Assembly (NCBI GenBank): GCA_050084515.1
Contig: CM114274.1
Span: 18,104,001-18,168,000 of the forward strand
DNA: 64,000 nucleotides
Source: Blasia pusilla
Lineage: Eukaryota > Marchantiophyta > Marchantiopsida > Blasiales
Reading direction: 5' to 3'
Below the pieces are notes generated by a model, which worked only from the letters and a program-made list of their open reading frames with translations, was not told where the DNA came from and ran no database searches. Position 1 is the stretch's first letter; each line of letters opens with the position of its first letter. This document shows, piece by piece, positions 10,559 through 22,204 of this stretch. A program made the position numbers and the translations under genes.

Positions 10559-11533
10559 TCTATAAGTATAATAGGACAAGATAGCGGACAATATGACAAA
10601 GTAGCAACATGTTTGAATTTTTTTTTTGAATCATATTAGATGGGTACACATAGATATGTAAAGAGAACGGATTTGGGTGGAAGGGATTTTTTAATTAATA
10701 ATTAATATTATGATTAATCAATATTATAATGGGTGATCCTAAATGATATTAAGTTAGGATAATTATAAAAATAAACCAAAATTTACAATTTTTTCCTTAA
10801 TTAATATTTTATGGGAAGGGAAAATTAATTTTAATTAAGAGGGAGTAGATTTTGTTTAAATTTTATGGAAGAGTAAAATTATTTAGAGGATTGGGATATC
10901 ATTTAAATTTTAACTAAGGAGTGGAATTATTATTTAGAAAGTGGAATGTGAATGATGTGATTATTTTTTAAAATAATCATGGTAATTCACATGTGATAAT
11001 TTGAGAAAGGAAAATGAATTTGAATGGAAAAGGGAAATGATTTCATTAATTAAAACTAACTAGAAATTTAGTTAATGAATATTATTTTGGTGGGAAGAAG
11101 GGAAGGGAAAGAGTAGGTACCCTTCTATCTTTTATGGAGGAATGAAATTATTTAGGAGAGTTTTATATTATTAAAAGTGAATTTTTTTTAGTTTTGAAAG
11201 ATTTTAAAAGTGAGAATTAAAATTAAAATTAAAATTTTTAATTATTAGAAAATGTTATATTATTATTGAAGAATGTCTTCTTAATTTGCAAATACTTTTT
11301 TTCTTGAGATATGACAATCGAAGCAAAAAAATATTTTCTCCACTAAAGACAAAAAAATACATATTTATATTATTATTGGAGAGTGCTTTATTGACTTGCA
11401 AACAACTTTTTACTCGACACAATCGGAAGAAAAACTATATTTCCTCTTCTACAAATAGAAAAAAAATACTACTAATCTCTTACATGCACTTGCTGTCCAC
11501 TAATCATTTTCATGGAAAACACGGGCATGCTAA
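10559..11533 (+). mobile_element. Non-autonomous Helitron-like element, copy B
   Basis: This is the same family as copy A but in opposite orientation, so the two form a loose inverted repeat across 9.3-11.5 kb. The order of conserved blocks is kept (ATTAGATGGGTAC at about 10,636; TTTATGGGAAGGGAAAATTA near 10,807; GAGAAAGGAAAATGAATTTG near 11,002; TTTTGGTGGGAAGAA near 11,085). A possible TC start lies at 10,559 and a possible end at CACGGGCATGCTAA (11,520-11,533), but the expected flanking A and T are not both present, so the ends are tentative. Confidence 0.5.
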
Positions 11534-11563
11534 ATAAGTAGATGGTCATCTCTTATCTCTATT

Positions 11564-11575
11564 AGGGCGTCTCAG
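11564..11575 (+). repeat. Harbinger left terminal inverted repeat
   Basis: AGGGCGTCTCAG, the exact complement of 18,064-18,075, directly preceded by the ATT target copy. Confidence 0.85.
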
Positions 11576-12617
11576 AGTTTGTCTGTAGGGGCGGACGTCA
11601 GAGTCCGTAACTCCCCTTTACGTCCAAATGCCGTTTGGAGTGCGGGGCGCCGTTGGAGGTGGACGCACACCCCTTTACGTCCCGTGCTGAATCCGACGTC
11701 TCGTGAGTCAGCCTTGCACAAAGCGCCCGAACCTCCCGTGCCCTTCCCAACTCGGCTGGTGCTAAGACAAGTATGCAGCCGCCCTTGCTTCGGTTGGCTT
11801 CCAATGACTTGCTTGACATGGCCTAGTGATCGTCCACTCGTCTTGTGCTGGCTCGGAAGTGCTTGCTGTTTGATTCGGATGCTCCCATGATAAGGACGTG
11901 CTTGCTGTCTGATTCGGATGCTCCCAGGATAAGGACGTGGGCACTTGATTGAGCTCCTGCTTTGCTGAACGACGTGTTTTGCTTTTGCTGCTTTGCTGAA
12001 CGATGTGCACTGCTCTGCTGCGAGTTTAGCCTGATACATCACTTCCCGTACTACATATCAGGTGGGGTGGGATTTCTAGATCCGCACACAAGGTGGCAAT
12101 TGACAATCGTTGCAGCATGATTGGTTTCCAATGCTTGTGGAGACCCTAGAAATCAGTATTCGTGGGCCAACAATTCCCAAAGTCTAATTTGGCTGCTCCC
12201 AGAAGAACGATGTGGGCAGCCCCTTTTAGAGTTGGTGCTTTGCTGATGCTTTGTTGCTCTATTGTGATTTTTTCCCAATCACATCCCGTACTACATTTCA
12301 GGTGGGATTTCTAGATCTTTGTATAAGGCCAAAGAAAATTCAAGTACCAAATCAGACTTCACTACCTTCAGAGAGAGATCCGCTCTTGAGTTAGTACCCC
12401 GCCCCATTCTCTCCTGTTGACCTAGATTTTTTTGTCCATACTGAAGCTACATCTTCTTGTGGGTTGCAGAGATTATCCAGGAATTGGTTATTGCTGAATA
12501 AGTTGATGTGCAAGTTCTGAGCAATCTGATCACTTCTACTTCGCAAATTTTGACCATGTTTGGTGAAAGCTTTGTTAAATTCTGAATTCAGAGCTACATT
12601 CAAGTCCACTCAAAACC
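11576..12617 (+). other. Harbinger 5' subterminal region and transposase leader
   Basis: No gene is seen here. The outer 130 bp is GC-rich with repeated ACGTC/GACGT motifs, which could be transposase or partner-protein binding sites (inference). A 39-bp unit is repeated in tandem at 11,861-11,899 and 11,900-11,938. Two related segments (CCCGTACTACAT, CAGGTGG, GGGATTTCTAGATC) occur near 12,045-12,083 and 12,286-12,317. Transcription of the transposase presumably starts in this stretch. Confidence 0.45.
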
Positions 12618-14068
12618 ATGCCCAAATTATCGGAGAGGCAAGACCTCCTTCGAACCATAGAGAACCTCCTAGAAATAGAGATTGTATTCTCGGATAGCTT
12701 AGATAATGAAGCAGGGACAGATGTTGCTCTCCTTTCAGATGAGAGTGAGTGGGATGTAGATGACATGGAACTCGACACACTTGATGAATCTCCACATCTA
12801 GAACAATTTGAGGAGTCTGAAGTGGGCTCTGACCTCATGGATCTTTATATGTGCGTGCTACACACTAGGTATCTCAATCCAAGAGAACAAATCAATAAGA
12901 GTACAGACTTTGTAGAAAACTACTTCCTTGACCTGCCCCCTAACGGCTTCCGTCAATTGACTCGCATGAACATGGAGTCCTTTACTCGCTTGGTTCACTT
13001 GATAGAGGACCATCCTATCTTCATTTCCCCTTCAGGTAGGGAACAAGTCCCGGTTCCGATCCAGTTGGCAGTAGGATTAGAAAGATTTGGACACAATGGG
13101 AATGGACTTTCTTATGCACGTTCACTATTATTGTGGGGAGTGTCTGAAGGATCTATCCACAACTTTATGCTCCGTTGCATGACGGCATTGGAGGATAGGT
13201 TAGGAAATCAAATCACATGGCCAAATCAAGCTGAGCGTGAGCGCATCTCCTGTGAATTTTCCAAGAAAGGTTTTCACCACTGTGTGGTCCTCATAGATGG
13301 GACCTTGCTGCCCTTGAGCCAACGACCAAAGTACAGTGGTGAGACTTACTACGATCGTAAGTCACGGTACTCAATAAATGCTCAAGTTGTGTGCGATGAT
13401 AGGAGGAGAATCATCTTCATTTTCACTGGTGAGTCTTCATTTGTTTTTTTATCCTTTCCTCTTATTGTGACCTCTTTGATCCAGTTTATACAATAACTCA
13501 CCATGTCAGTGTTGTCCTTATTGCAGGCATGTCGGGGTCATGCCACGACTTTACTTGCTTAAAGCGTTCACCATTGTGGGGTTTGATGGGAAGTCGGTCA
13601 GTCTTTGGACAAGATGAGTATTTACTCGGTGATTCTGGTTATTCACCACTTCCTCACCTTGTTCCAGCTTACAAGGGCTCTAGAGAAAAAGATGTTGAAG
13701 ACTTTAATCCATGCCTTGCACATGCACGCGTGATCAATGAACACTGCATTGGAGTGCTGAAGTCGAGGTGGCATTCGTTGCGAGAACTTTGCACTCAATT
13801 GAAATGCAACCATAATAATACCCACTTGGTGAGATGGATCACTTGTTGTGCTATACTGCACAACTACGTATTGAACCAAAGGGATTTTTGGACTGAAGAA
13901 GATGGGCCCATTGTCGTGGACAACCCGGACGAGAACGCCTTGACAAGGGACCCCATCACCGGCAATAATTTGAGGTGGATGGGACTTAGTCGTAGATCGC
14001 AAGTGCAAGAGGCATGTTTACAGTTCAATCGACAACCAGGGGGTTTGCTTTGTAGGACAGGGAGTTGA
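12618..14068 (+). CDS. PIF/Harbinger DDE transposase (HARBI1-like nuclease)
   Basis: Cut-and-paste transposase of the DDE superfamily 4 nuclease type. CDS by inspection is join(12618..13428, 13527..14068), 450 residues, with a 98-bp GT-AG intron whose splicing restores the motif TG-M-S-G-S-C-H-D. Catalytic residues can be placed: Asp227 in VLIDGTLLPL, Asp306 in LLGDSGYSPL and Glu342 in RVINEHCIGVLKSRW, giving the D35E spacing expected for the family. An acidic N-terminal region (about 1-90) precedes a helix-turn-helix-like segment (FRQLTRMNMESFTRLV). The start is the ATG at 12,618, the first in frame. Full length without internal stops suggests a potentially functional enzyme. It lies tail to tail with the partner gene in the same element. 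Confidence 0.9.
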
Positions 14069-16114
14069 AGTTCAGGATTTAGGCCTAAGAGTTTGAGGAG
14101 ATGGTTTGGAGACATTGCTCAAGAATCTTTCTCAGTTACAGATGTGTCTACCATCTAGCGCAATTGGCAGATTAGGATTGGCTTTAAGAGTAGTTCCAAC
14201 ATGTAATATATACAGCACTTTTGGAAATAAAATTGTGACACTCATTTATAATCTTGGGTTTGTAATGATTTAGCATCCACTAAACTACTGTGAGAGCTTT
14301 CAAGGCAAGTAGACCCTACATTGTGTGGTGATTTGATGATTCATGTCAAGAAAGGTAATTGTTGTTGCTGTAGAAACAACCCACTCGAGGTGACCAATGG
14401 AGGGTATTACATATAAAGAAACTCCTTCACGCTCACTTCATTCACTACTAGGCTACAACAGGCACTACTTGATGAGTAAAGTCTCTGTTGTTCAGCTCGT
14501 AGCACCAGACTCCTTCATCCATTTCAAAACCATACATTCACAACCCAAAGGCTCTACGTTGGAAGTATCGTACATGGCAGCTAGTGTCCCAAAGACCTCA
14601 TGGACACCTTCCAGCTTCACACCAACAGTCAGTATGGTCAGCACTCACATGATGTGAGTGCTCACCATATCTTGTATTAAACCTCCTTTTTTTCTTCCTC
14701 TCTAACTCTGTCACTCAAGGGCCATGGGTCTCACTTTGATGAGGACATCTCATTAGAAACCTGAAGGAGCCACCTAAAGGACTCTGCTTTACAAGTAGTA
14801 GGTGACTTGACCGTTGTTTCATAAGCCCAATGAGCCCTCATTACCATATCATTTCACCATGATAAATTGGGACTAGAACAGCATTTATATGGTTATCTTC
14901 CTCTACAACGGTCGAAAGCATAAGCTCTATAATTCATGTCTCGAGTGCAACTCTTGAGTGATGGCGAGAGTCATGGAAAGAAAACTCCAGATCATAGCTT
15001 CAAGTGAAACCAGATATCTCCCATCTCTGAAAAACAAGATATCTCAGAACTCAGTAGAAACGTGAAGGAGCCACCTAAAGGACTCTGCTTTACAAGTAGT
15101 AGATAACCTGACCACTGTTTCATAAGCCCAATGAGCCCTCATCACCAAACTCCTTCACCATGATAAATCGTGACTAGAACAACTGTTAGGTGGTTATCTT
15201 CCTCACAAGCTGAATGTTCGCACCTTTTGGACTTTGTGATCTTGTCCTTAGTGCCTTCCTCAACTTCCTTGGCTCAGTTTCACCCTATTACCTCTCCTAG
15301 GCTTCCTAAATGAGTATTTGATTTCTGTGAGAGATTCCAGATCAACTTCTCTCTGCAATGAAGTTCCATCATACACCCACTACCCACCATAGTCTAAATA
15401 CTGAATACTGCTCCTCACTCCCATTTTAAGACACCAAGTTACATACAGATTCAGTGGGCCTTCCCACTCCAGGAAGAGGAAGGATGACTCAGAGGGAGAA
15501 CTAGTGCAAGAAATGGAGAAGAAATAATACCCACGTTCGCATTTTGCCTCGCCTTAGTGGCAGCTTCTTTTAATCTTTTGTGTACACCTAAACTGAAGTG
15601 ACACTTACTGAGAACAACCCAAGAGAGTGCAAGTTCATCCAAAGGGTCACCAAAGGGTGCTCTCAGGCTGAAACGACAAGTGGTAGATCGCACTGTGAAA
15701 TCTCTCCATTTGACCAACGGTCGAAAGCATAAGCTCTATGCATTCGAGTCTCGAGTGCAACTCTTGAGTGTCAAAGCAAGAGTCATGGAAATAAAACTCA
15801 GATCATAGGTTCAAGTGAAACCAGATATCTAAAGAACAAGATATCTCACAACTCGGAAAACAAATATCTCATAGCTCGACACGGATATCTCACGACTTTG
15901 AAAACAAGACTCATTGGAACCGAGATAGGAACAAATTCTGAACTTTATCGATGAGGGAAAAAATTTTGAACTTTATTGAGATATAGTACTTGAGTACAAC
16001 ACATCAAATTGCTCTCAGATGTGCATAGCATTTGTGTACACCTAAACTGAAGTCAACTTTACTGAACTTGACAACTTGACTACTTTGTCAAATATGATTC
16101 TTCAATTGAAGTCA
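14069..16114. other. Harbinger central spacer with internal duplications
   Basis: This is the 2.0-kb region between the convergent genes, without a recognisable gene. It contains duplicated segments: 14,762-14,903 and 15,063-15,204 (142 bp, about 90 percent alike); 14,908-15,019 and 15,717-15,830 (about 112 bp); and a shorter pair starting TGTGTACACCTAAACTGAAG at 15,579 and 16,033. Motifs of the type GATATCTC recur at 15,010-15,890. It probably holds the 3' ends of both transcripts. Confidence 0.6.
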
Positions 16115-17539
16115 TCAAATCGACAATACTTTTAATGTCTTGGTGATTTCCTGCTTTGTGAGCTCAATCATCAACTTTGTTCTTCCTTCTAGTTTTATGC
16201 GCTTCAAAGTTTCCTTCTCTAATCTTTCCTCAGCCTCTCTTACTGCTCTTCTCTCCTCTACCATGGCAAGTCTGAACCTTTCCTTTGACTCTAGAAGTGA
16301 ATTCCTGAAATCTTGTTGGGACCTAGAGATTTCAGCTTTTTGCTTCAGACCCTCTTGATAAGCCGCCAACAAAGTGCTCTTCATACTTTGAGGTTGGGGA
16401 CTGGAGGTCGGATTTGAGCTTGCTGACTTGCTCTTCCTCGCAGCCTGGGCAATTGTCCTTGATCCTTCTACACTTACTTGCTGATCTTGTTCAGTTGTCT
16501 GGTTGTTGTGCACCATATGAACTGGTGGCATATCAATTGCTTGGTCCCCTTCATCTGTCGGGACCGTCCATTCGTGCTGAAGACAACCATCATTCAAGAA
16601 CTCGTCGTCAACCTGGCTATCAAGGCATTGGTGTTGAAGTTCATGCGACGCTTGTAGAGTAGTACCTGAATCGGTGGTCTGTTCTTGAGCAGTATCTGGA
16701 GATACCGATGTTGGAGATGACAAATGCTGCAATCCAAGGGCAGCAAGGGCAGGGGGGTCAACGTTGGCTCGATGTCCAAAGATTGCATCCATTCGATAGA
16801 AGAATGGGCATCGTAGATTCAGCTTGTCTTCTAGTGTCAATCCAACAGCAATATCACTGTCTGTCAAGCCACCCCCTGTAGTTGTAATGAGATCTTTGGC
16901 CTTCTTGTATGCTTGTACATACCTATCAAACTTCTTTTGCAAGACAATCCCAGTGACAGGTGGGAAGCCGGCTTTTTGTAGATAGAGAGCCATAACTCCA
17001 AATGCGGTGGCTTTGGATTGTACTCTCCCTCCAATTTTAGTCTTCCGCCCAGCACCATGCAATGCAGCAAAGTTCTCAGGTTCTTCACAGTATTCCACAA
17101 TCTTCTCATAATCATTATATTGCATACGAAATCTCTCTGTGTGACCAGTTTTCAGTGCAAGTGATCCTTGCATCTTGCTTGACGTCTCGGTGACTGTATG
17201 TCGGAAAGCCATACTATCGTGAGCAGTACTACTCTCTTCGGAGGCAGGTCTATCCAAGTGAGAACTCTTTCCTATTCCTGCACCCTCTACAACCCACCAG
17301 GCTCCTTACTAATGGGAACATGCTTCAGACCTTACCATCTCACTTCGTAGGGAGGCCTTGACGAAACGTTCAAAGTGCAGCAAACAAAAAGAGCTCCGAT
17401 TGCAAAGAAAACAATTTCTACTACCAATTGGAATCAGAGAAAACTCAATTGAGACAAAACGAGGGCATGACAGATGCAAGCGGTTAGAATTCTCACCAGG
17501 AAGTCGACCACGAATAGTGAAAATTCTTTCACTCTCCAT
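16115..17539 (-). CDS. Harbinger accessory protein, Myb/trihelix-like with C-terminal coiled coil
   Basis: Second gene of the Harbinger element. Members of this superfamily need a Myb/SANT-like partner that binds the ends and brings in the nuclease; that role is inferred from family knowledge. CDS by inspection on the - strand is join(17497..17539, 16115..17277), 401 residues, with a 219-bp GT-AG intron. The short first exon supplies an ATG (MESERIFTIRGRLP); without it the long frame begins only at a TTG. About residues 50-170 hold a DNA-binding-like domain with conserved blocks YEKIVEYCEEPENF, LHGAGRKTKIGG, KKFDRYVQAYKKAKD and CPFFYRMDAIFG. A polar Gln/Ser-rich middle follows. The last 90 residues are charged and helical (ESKERFRLAMVEERRAVREA), probably a coiled coil. 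Confidence 0.75.
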
Positions 17540-18063
17540 ACTGAGTCTACTTATGTAGTAATTTTGCCTCGTTGTATCTCTAAACTTCAAACCGATAGTG
17601 GAGGAAAGTAATTGCTGCGCACTATCCCGGCTTGCAAATTTTGTAACAGCCTACCCAAGAAACCACTCCCGCTTTTCTCACCATAACTCTCAGCCCGCCA
17701 AAGGAAATTTTGATTCGGAAAGTACGTAAGTGAGAAAACAAATCTCTTCTCGTATGTACTGGTGCTGATTTTTCAATGCTGCAACCATTTCCAATCAGCA
17801 AAGGATCCGCTAGCGATCGTGGAGCAAATGTTTTCTGTACTTTTCCTGGGTTCAAATTTGTAGGGCCACGACGCCAGTGCACGTCTCATGAGTCCCGTAA
17901 GTGCATTTGATGAGACGCCGCCCACCCTTTCTTCAGGACGTCGTGGCCATTGAGAATCTGTATGGCACCATACAAGATGAGGTGCCCCAAGACGTAAAAG
18001 TGGACCATCCCATTTTTACGGCTTAGGGGGGGTGAGGACGTCCTACGCCTTACGGCGCACTAA
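17540..18063 (-). other. Harbinger 3' subterminal region and partner-gene leader
   Basis: Non-coding. The outer 200 bp carries several ACGTC/GACGT/TTACGG motifs (about 17,880, 17,938, 17,991, 18,018, 18,032 and 18,048), mirroring the left end. It is the likely promoter of the - strand gene and a candidate binding region for transposition proteins. Confidence 0.45.
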
Positions 18064-18075
18064 CTGAGACGCCCT
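18064..18075 (-). repeat. Harbinger right terminal inverted repeat
   Basis: CTGAGACGCCCT on +, the exact complement of the left terminus, directly followed by ATT. Confidence 0.85.
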
Positions 18076-18078
18076 ATT

Positions 18079-19150
18079 ATAGATTACCTAAATAAGAGGT
18101 GCCCGCAGGTCGTGATGACCACTTCAGGGTTTTTTTTTCCTCTCTATGCCCCCTGATTTGTATCGTGATGAGTTTCCATCCTATTTTCTATTTACTATTA
18201 CACTTTTCGCTCCGTATTCGGGGTGGGTTAATCCGAGTTCCTATATGCGCACGGGCACTGTCTAGTATAAATAATTTATACCCTTAGGTTAAGGGACGTA
18301 AAAATGTGCCGTTATCTCTCGACTCGGGACAAAGGGCCTTCCATAGCCCACCTACGGCGAATCTCCGTAGGACGGAAATTTTACGGACTTACAGAAATCG
18401 CCTTGAGACCTTCAGCCCCGGTTTGAAGGTCCTCTACAGGTTTCCTCTCACGGGGACAGACTGCCGCCCCGTGAAACGATGATACAGTCACAAACACATC
18501 CAGCGCGGGGTGCTGCGGGCAGCAAACCCGGCGAAGGATGCCTTGCTCCAGGCAGTGAGAACAACGAAGGAGCGGAAGGAATCGATCGGCAGTGCGGCAA
18601 TACGAGGCGGCGGACTGCACTGTCAAAGAGCGTTGAGCATGGGCAGTAGGTTCCCGACTGCTGTATTGGAAATCTGCTGTCAAAGCTCGCGCGTGAGATG
18701 AGAGGAGAGAGGTGAGAAGAGGAGAGAAAGAGAGCGCAGTAGACCAGCGCGAGCGAAACAAAAGGAGAAAGAGGAGGGTGGGTGTGGTGCATAACAGAAA
18801 AGGCAGGAATCAGGAAGATCGAAAGGGGCGAGCGTTGGTCTCTGCTACGGGTGATGTTCCTCTGTCGTCTTCACGCTGTCGCACTGCTGCCTGTACTTCC
18901 CTGAGGGCGAGGTAAAATTGTTCGATAGATGCACGTTTCTTCTATAGACATCAAGATCAAAGTGCTGATCAGTTATTGGCAAGCGAATTGAGTGAGACAT
19001 GAGAGTGGAGGGTATAGCGAGATGAGAATGCCGTGAAGGACGGGAGATCGTTGACACAAAGAAGGTCACAGAAGGTGGGGGCCGAGATGAGATAAGACCG
19101 GGACGAGAGGAGAGTACTTCAAAACATTGGCGAGTGGGAACGACGGAGCC
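18079..19150 (+). promoter_or_regulatory. Upstream and 5' leader region of the SWP73/BAF60 gene
   Basis: No separate gene is convincing here; long frames on both strands lack family similarity. The region becomes purine-rich (GAGAGGAGAGAGG and similar) toward 18.7-18.8 kb, as plant 5' leaders often do. A small perfect hairpin CCTACGG/CCGTAGG sits near 18,352-18,372. A transcription start cannot be fixed from sequence alone. Confidence 0.4.
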
Positions 19151-22100
19151 ATGCAGGGAGGAGGGGGAAGTGGAGGGGGCGGAGTTGGGGGAGGAGGACC
19201 ACCACACTTTACGACTTCTTCGGTTGGAACGATCGGAGGTGGTGCGGGAGTAGCACAACAGCAGCACCAGGTGGTGGGAGGAGGTATCAGTGGAGGGGGA
19301 GGAGGAAGTGGTGGCGGAGGAGTAAAGCGTGGGAGGGGGAGACCAGTGCCAGGCGCAGGGACCGGTGGGGTTTCCGCTTTTAAGATCGGTGAGGCAGCCC
19401 CGGCTCCTCGCAGAAAGAAGCGGAAGGCCCCGGAGAAGCAGATACCCGACAGGGTTGCTGCTCTGCTTCCAGAATCGGCTTTGTACTCACAATTGTTGGA
19501 GTTTGAAGCAAGGGTTGACGCGGCCTTGGCAAGGAAAAAGTTGGACATTCAGGATGCCCTGCGGACTCCTGCCCGACTTCTACGGACTCTACGGATTTAT
19601 GTTTTCAACACTTATGCGAATCAAAATAATTCTCCCTCTGCAATGGAACCACACATGCAATACATGCGGGAGCCACCATCTTGGACTCTCCGAATTATGG
19701 GCCGTATTCTAGAAGACAACGCAGAAACAGAAGTTCAACCACCAGCTGCACAGCCTCAGGGTTCCAACAACCCTAGATTCTCGTCTTTCTTCAAGCGAGT
19801 GACATTTCAGCTGGACCGCAATCTTTACGCCGACAATCACACTATTATGTGGGATGTCGCAAGGGCCTCCTCTCACGTGGAAGGCTTTGAGATAAAGAGG
19901 AAAGGTGACCAGGAGTTCAAGGTTTACATCCGACTGGAAATGAATTACTCCCCAGAAAGGTTCAAACTGTCGCCTGCTCTAGCTGAGATGCTAGGAATTG
20001 AAGTTGATACAAGGCCCAGGATAATTGCTGCGTTGTGGCAGTACATCAAAGCCAAGAAGCTGCAGAATCCGTCGGACCCAACAGTCATAAACTGCGACCC
20101 TCCCCTACAGAAGATTTTAGGAGAAGAAAGGATTAAGTTTGCGTTTGTTTCTCAAAAGCTTCATCAGCATCTGTCCCCACCTCAACCTATTGTACTTGAG
20201 CATTCTATCAAGCTTTCAGGGAAAATGCCTGTTGGGAATGCCTGCTATGACGTGCAAGTGGATGTTCCTGCACCGCTTCAAAAGGAGATGAACGCCTTTC
20301 TGCAAAATGTCGAGAAACACAGAGACATTGATATGTATGATGACATAATCTGTGCGGCTATCAGCAAAATCAATGAACATCGCCGAAGGCGTGCCTTTTT
20401 TCTTGGTTTTAGTCACTCACCAGTTGATTTCATCAACGGACTCATTGCCTCCCAAAGTCGGGATCTCAAGATGGTTGGAGATCAAGCAAGTCGCAATGCA
20501 GAGAAGGAGCGCCGGTCTGACTTCTACAATCAACCATGGTACTCCCTTCCTGCGCAATTCTCACACAATTTGCAAGTTAAAGTTCATGGTCTTAGGCCTG
20601 GGACCTGGTGGACAAGAAACCAATTCATTTATTCTTCTCGTGGGAAATATGTTAATACAAAGAAAGTGCTGCAGAATGCTTGATGTTTGGGATGAGACTA
20701 ATAAGAGATTTACTAATGGTCACTAGTATGAGACATACTAATGAAAAAGCAACAACCTACTCTGAAACGGCAAAGTTGGTACTATGAGAGTTTTTTGTTA
20801 TGATCAGAAGCATAGATTCTCTGCCCATCTCTCATGCATTGGTAAGAAATATTTGTTGGAGTTTGAGATCAGGTTAAGTAGATTACATTACAAGAAGGTT
20901 CTGGGCTTACACCTGGAAGCTCCATTTCAATGACCTGAAGCATTCACGCTATGTGATAGAGTCTCCCTCCTTTCATATGGTACCTTCTTCACTTATTCCT
21001 CCCTCTACACCCATCCCAGTCTCAACCAGGGGTCTATGTTTGCACGGCTGCGATAGTCACTACTTAATTATTAAAGTTCCACACACAGTTCTCATACCGT
21101 TTGCACCTGTCTCAGTCAATAATTTTGTCCAACCAGGTTGTAAGATTTTTTATCACAAAGTATAACATTCCTACTTAAAGACTACAGCCCCTCCTTCCTA
21201 TAGCTTATGAACAAGACTCTGAGCGAGTACCTGGTCCCATACAAGAAACTCAAGGCAGAAATAGAGTTCACCACTCTGAAGTTCCAAAGCTTGCATCTCT
21301 TAATAGATTTTTGAAGTGTGCCTCAGATTCATTGTCGAAAGCTCAGTAGTCCTAATTCAGTTTAGGTAGATTGTTTTGTTGAGAGCTTCTTGGCCGACTT
21401 TTTTGTAATGATCTTTTTTGCAGACTCTAGCATTGTAGGAAAGTCTTCCCCCTCATGTAGAGGCAGTGCTTTCTGAGTAGTCTTTGTATTGTCGATGTTT
21501 TTGAAATTTGTGAAGCAGTATTTTGGCCCATTTATGGTATATGCCTTGCTTCACTGTGATTCATTTTCTACAAGCGAGCCTTCCACCCAAGAATTGTTTG
21601 CTGTGTTTGAATCCATTTTGGAGTTGATGGATGTTGAAAAGCATTGTCAGTAGATATACCCTACTTTTGGAAAGTAAGGTGGGAATCTTATGCCAGTCCT
21701 GTAGACCTTTTCTTGGATATGTAGTTGGAAAAAAGTAATGTTGCCAGTCACCTTCACCCTTGAATGTGACTGCCAACGTTTCTACGTCCATGGTCACTAG
21801 TTCCACCAAAAAATGTCATGGATGAAGCTTGGAAATCTTACATTCAAAATAATCTGATGGTGTGGATAAGTAAGTTTACTCTATGACAGTTAGTTATTGT
21901 CTAGAAACGTGCGGTTCTCCTGTCTTGTCCACACCTATCGACATGAAGTTCAATAAGACTGAAATAATGGCATGGCTTTTAGGACACTCACTTGAGGGGA
22001 CTGATCCAAAGAAGACAACTCCCTCTTGTGCTGTCTTCTTTGGTACACACCAAAATGGTAAGGAAGTCAGCAGTTGTACATCTTTGCTTGGTTGCTTCAG

Positions 22101-22204
22101 CTGCTGATAAGTTTCACTCGTCTTTGACCAGGGTGGAGGACGCTGTCATCAGATTTCTGAACCGTAAGCCAGGAAAAGTAGCTGAAATTCCTGGAACTAC
22201 CTGA
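19151..22204 (+). CDS. SWP73: SWP73/BAF60-type SWI/SNF subunit with SWIB domain
   Basis: Nuclear subunit of SWI/SNF (BAF) chromatin remodellers, linking the complex to transcription factors (family knowledge). CDS by inspection: join(19151..20538, 22132..22204), 486 residues, with a 1,593-bp GT-AG intron. The first exon begins at the first in-frame ATG (19,151); an upstream TTG also in frame was not used. Layout: Gly-rich tail (about 1-60), basic stretch RRKKRK, helical region ([22 protein letters not shown]), SWIB domain from about residue 266 ([20 protein letters not shown] to [10 protein letters not shown]), then the C-terminal block [19 protein letters not shown] and NQPW. Joining the last exon gives [17 protein letters not shown], the conserved plant ending; reading through the intron would replace it with an unrelated tail. 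Confidence 0.92.

Larger units (their letters stand above)
11564..18075. mobile_element. Complete two-gene PIF/Harbinger DNA transposon
   Basis: Perfect 12-bp terminal inverted repeats AGGGCGTCTCAG (11,564-11,575) and its complement (18,064-18,075) bound a 6,512-bp element flanked by the 3-bp direct repeat ATT (11,561-11,563 and 18,076-18,078). A 3-bp target duplication is typical of PIF/Harbinger. Inside are the two genes this superfamily requires: a DDE nuclease on + and a Myb/trihelix-like protein on -, transcribed toward each other. Both open reading frames are uninterrupted apart from one plausible intron each, so the copy may be recent and could be autonomous. Subterminal regions at both ends are rich in ACGT-containing motifs. 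Confidence 0.85.

Noticed and set aside
19127-19150. Upstream TTG as start of SWP73
   Set aside because: Nuclear plant genes start at ATG; the first in-frame ATG is at 19,151.
19066-19548. Proline-rich frame on the - strand opposite the SWP73 start
   Set aside because: It is the complement of Gly-codon repeats in the real gene and has no support of its own.
20539-20683. Coding extension of SWP73 exon 1 past NQPW
   Set aside because: The extension does not resemble the family, and a donor at 20,539 with a matching acceptor at 22,131 recovers the conserved ending. Intron retention remains possible.
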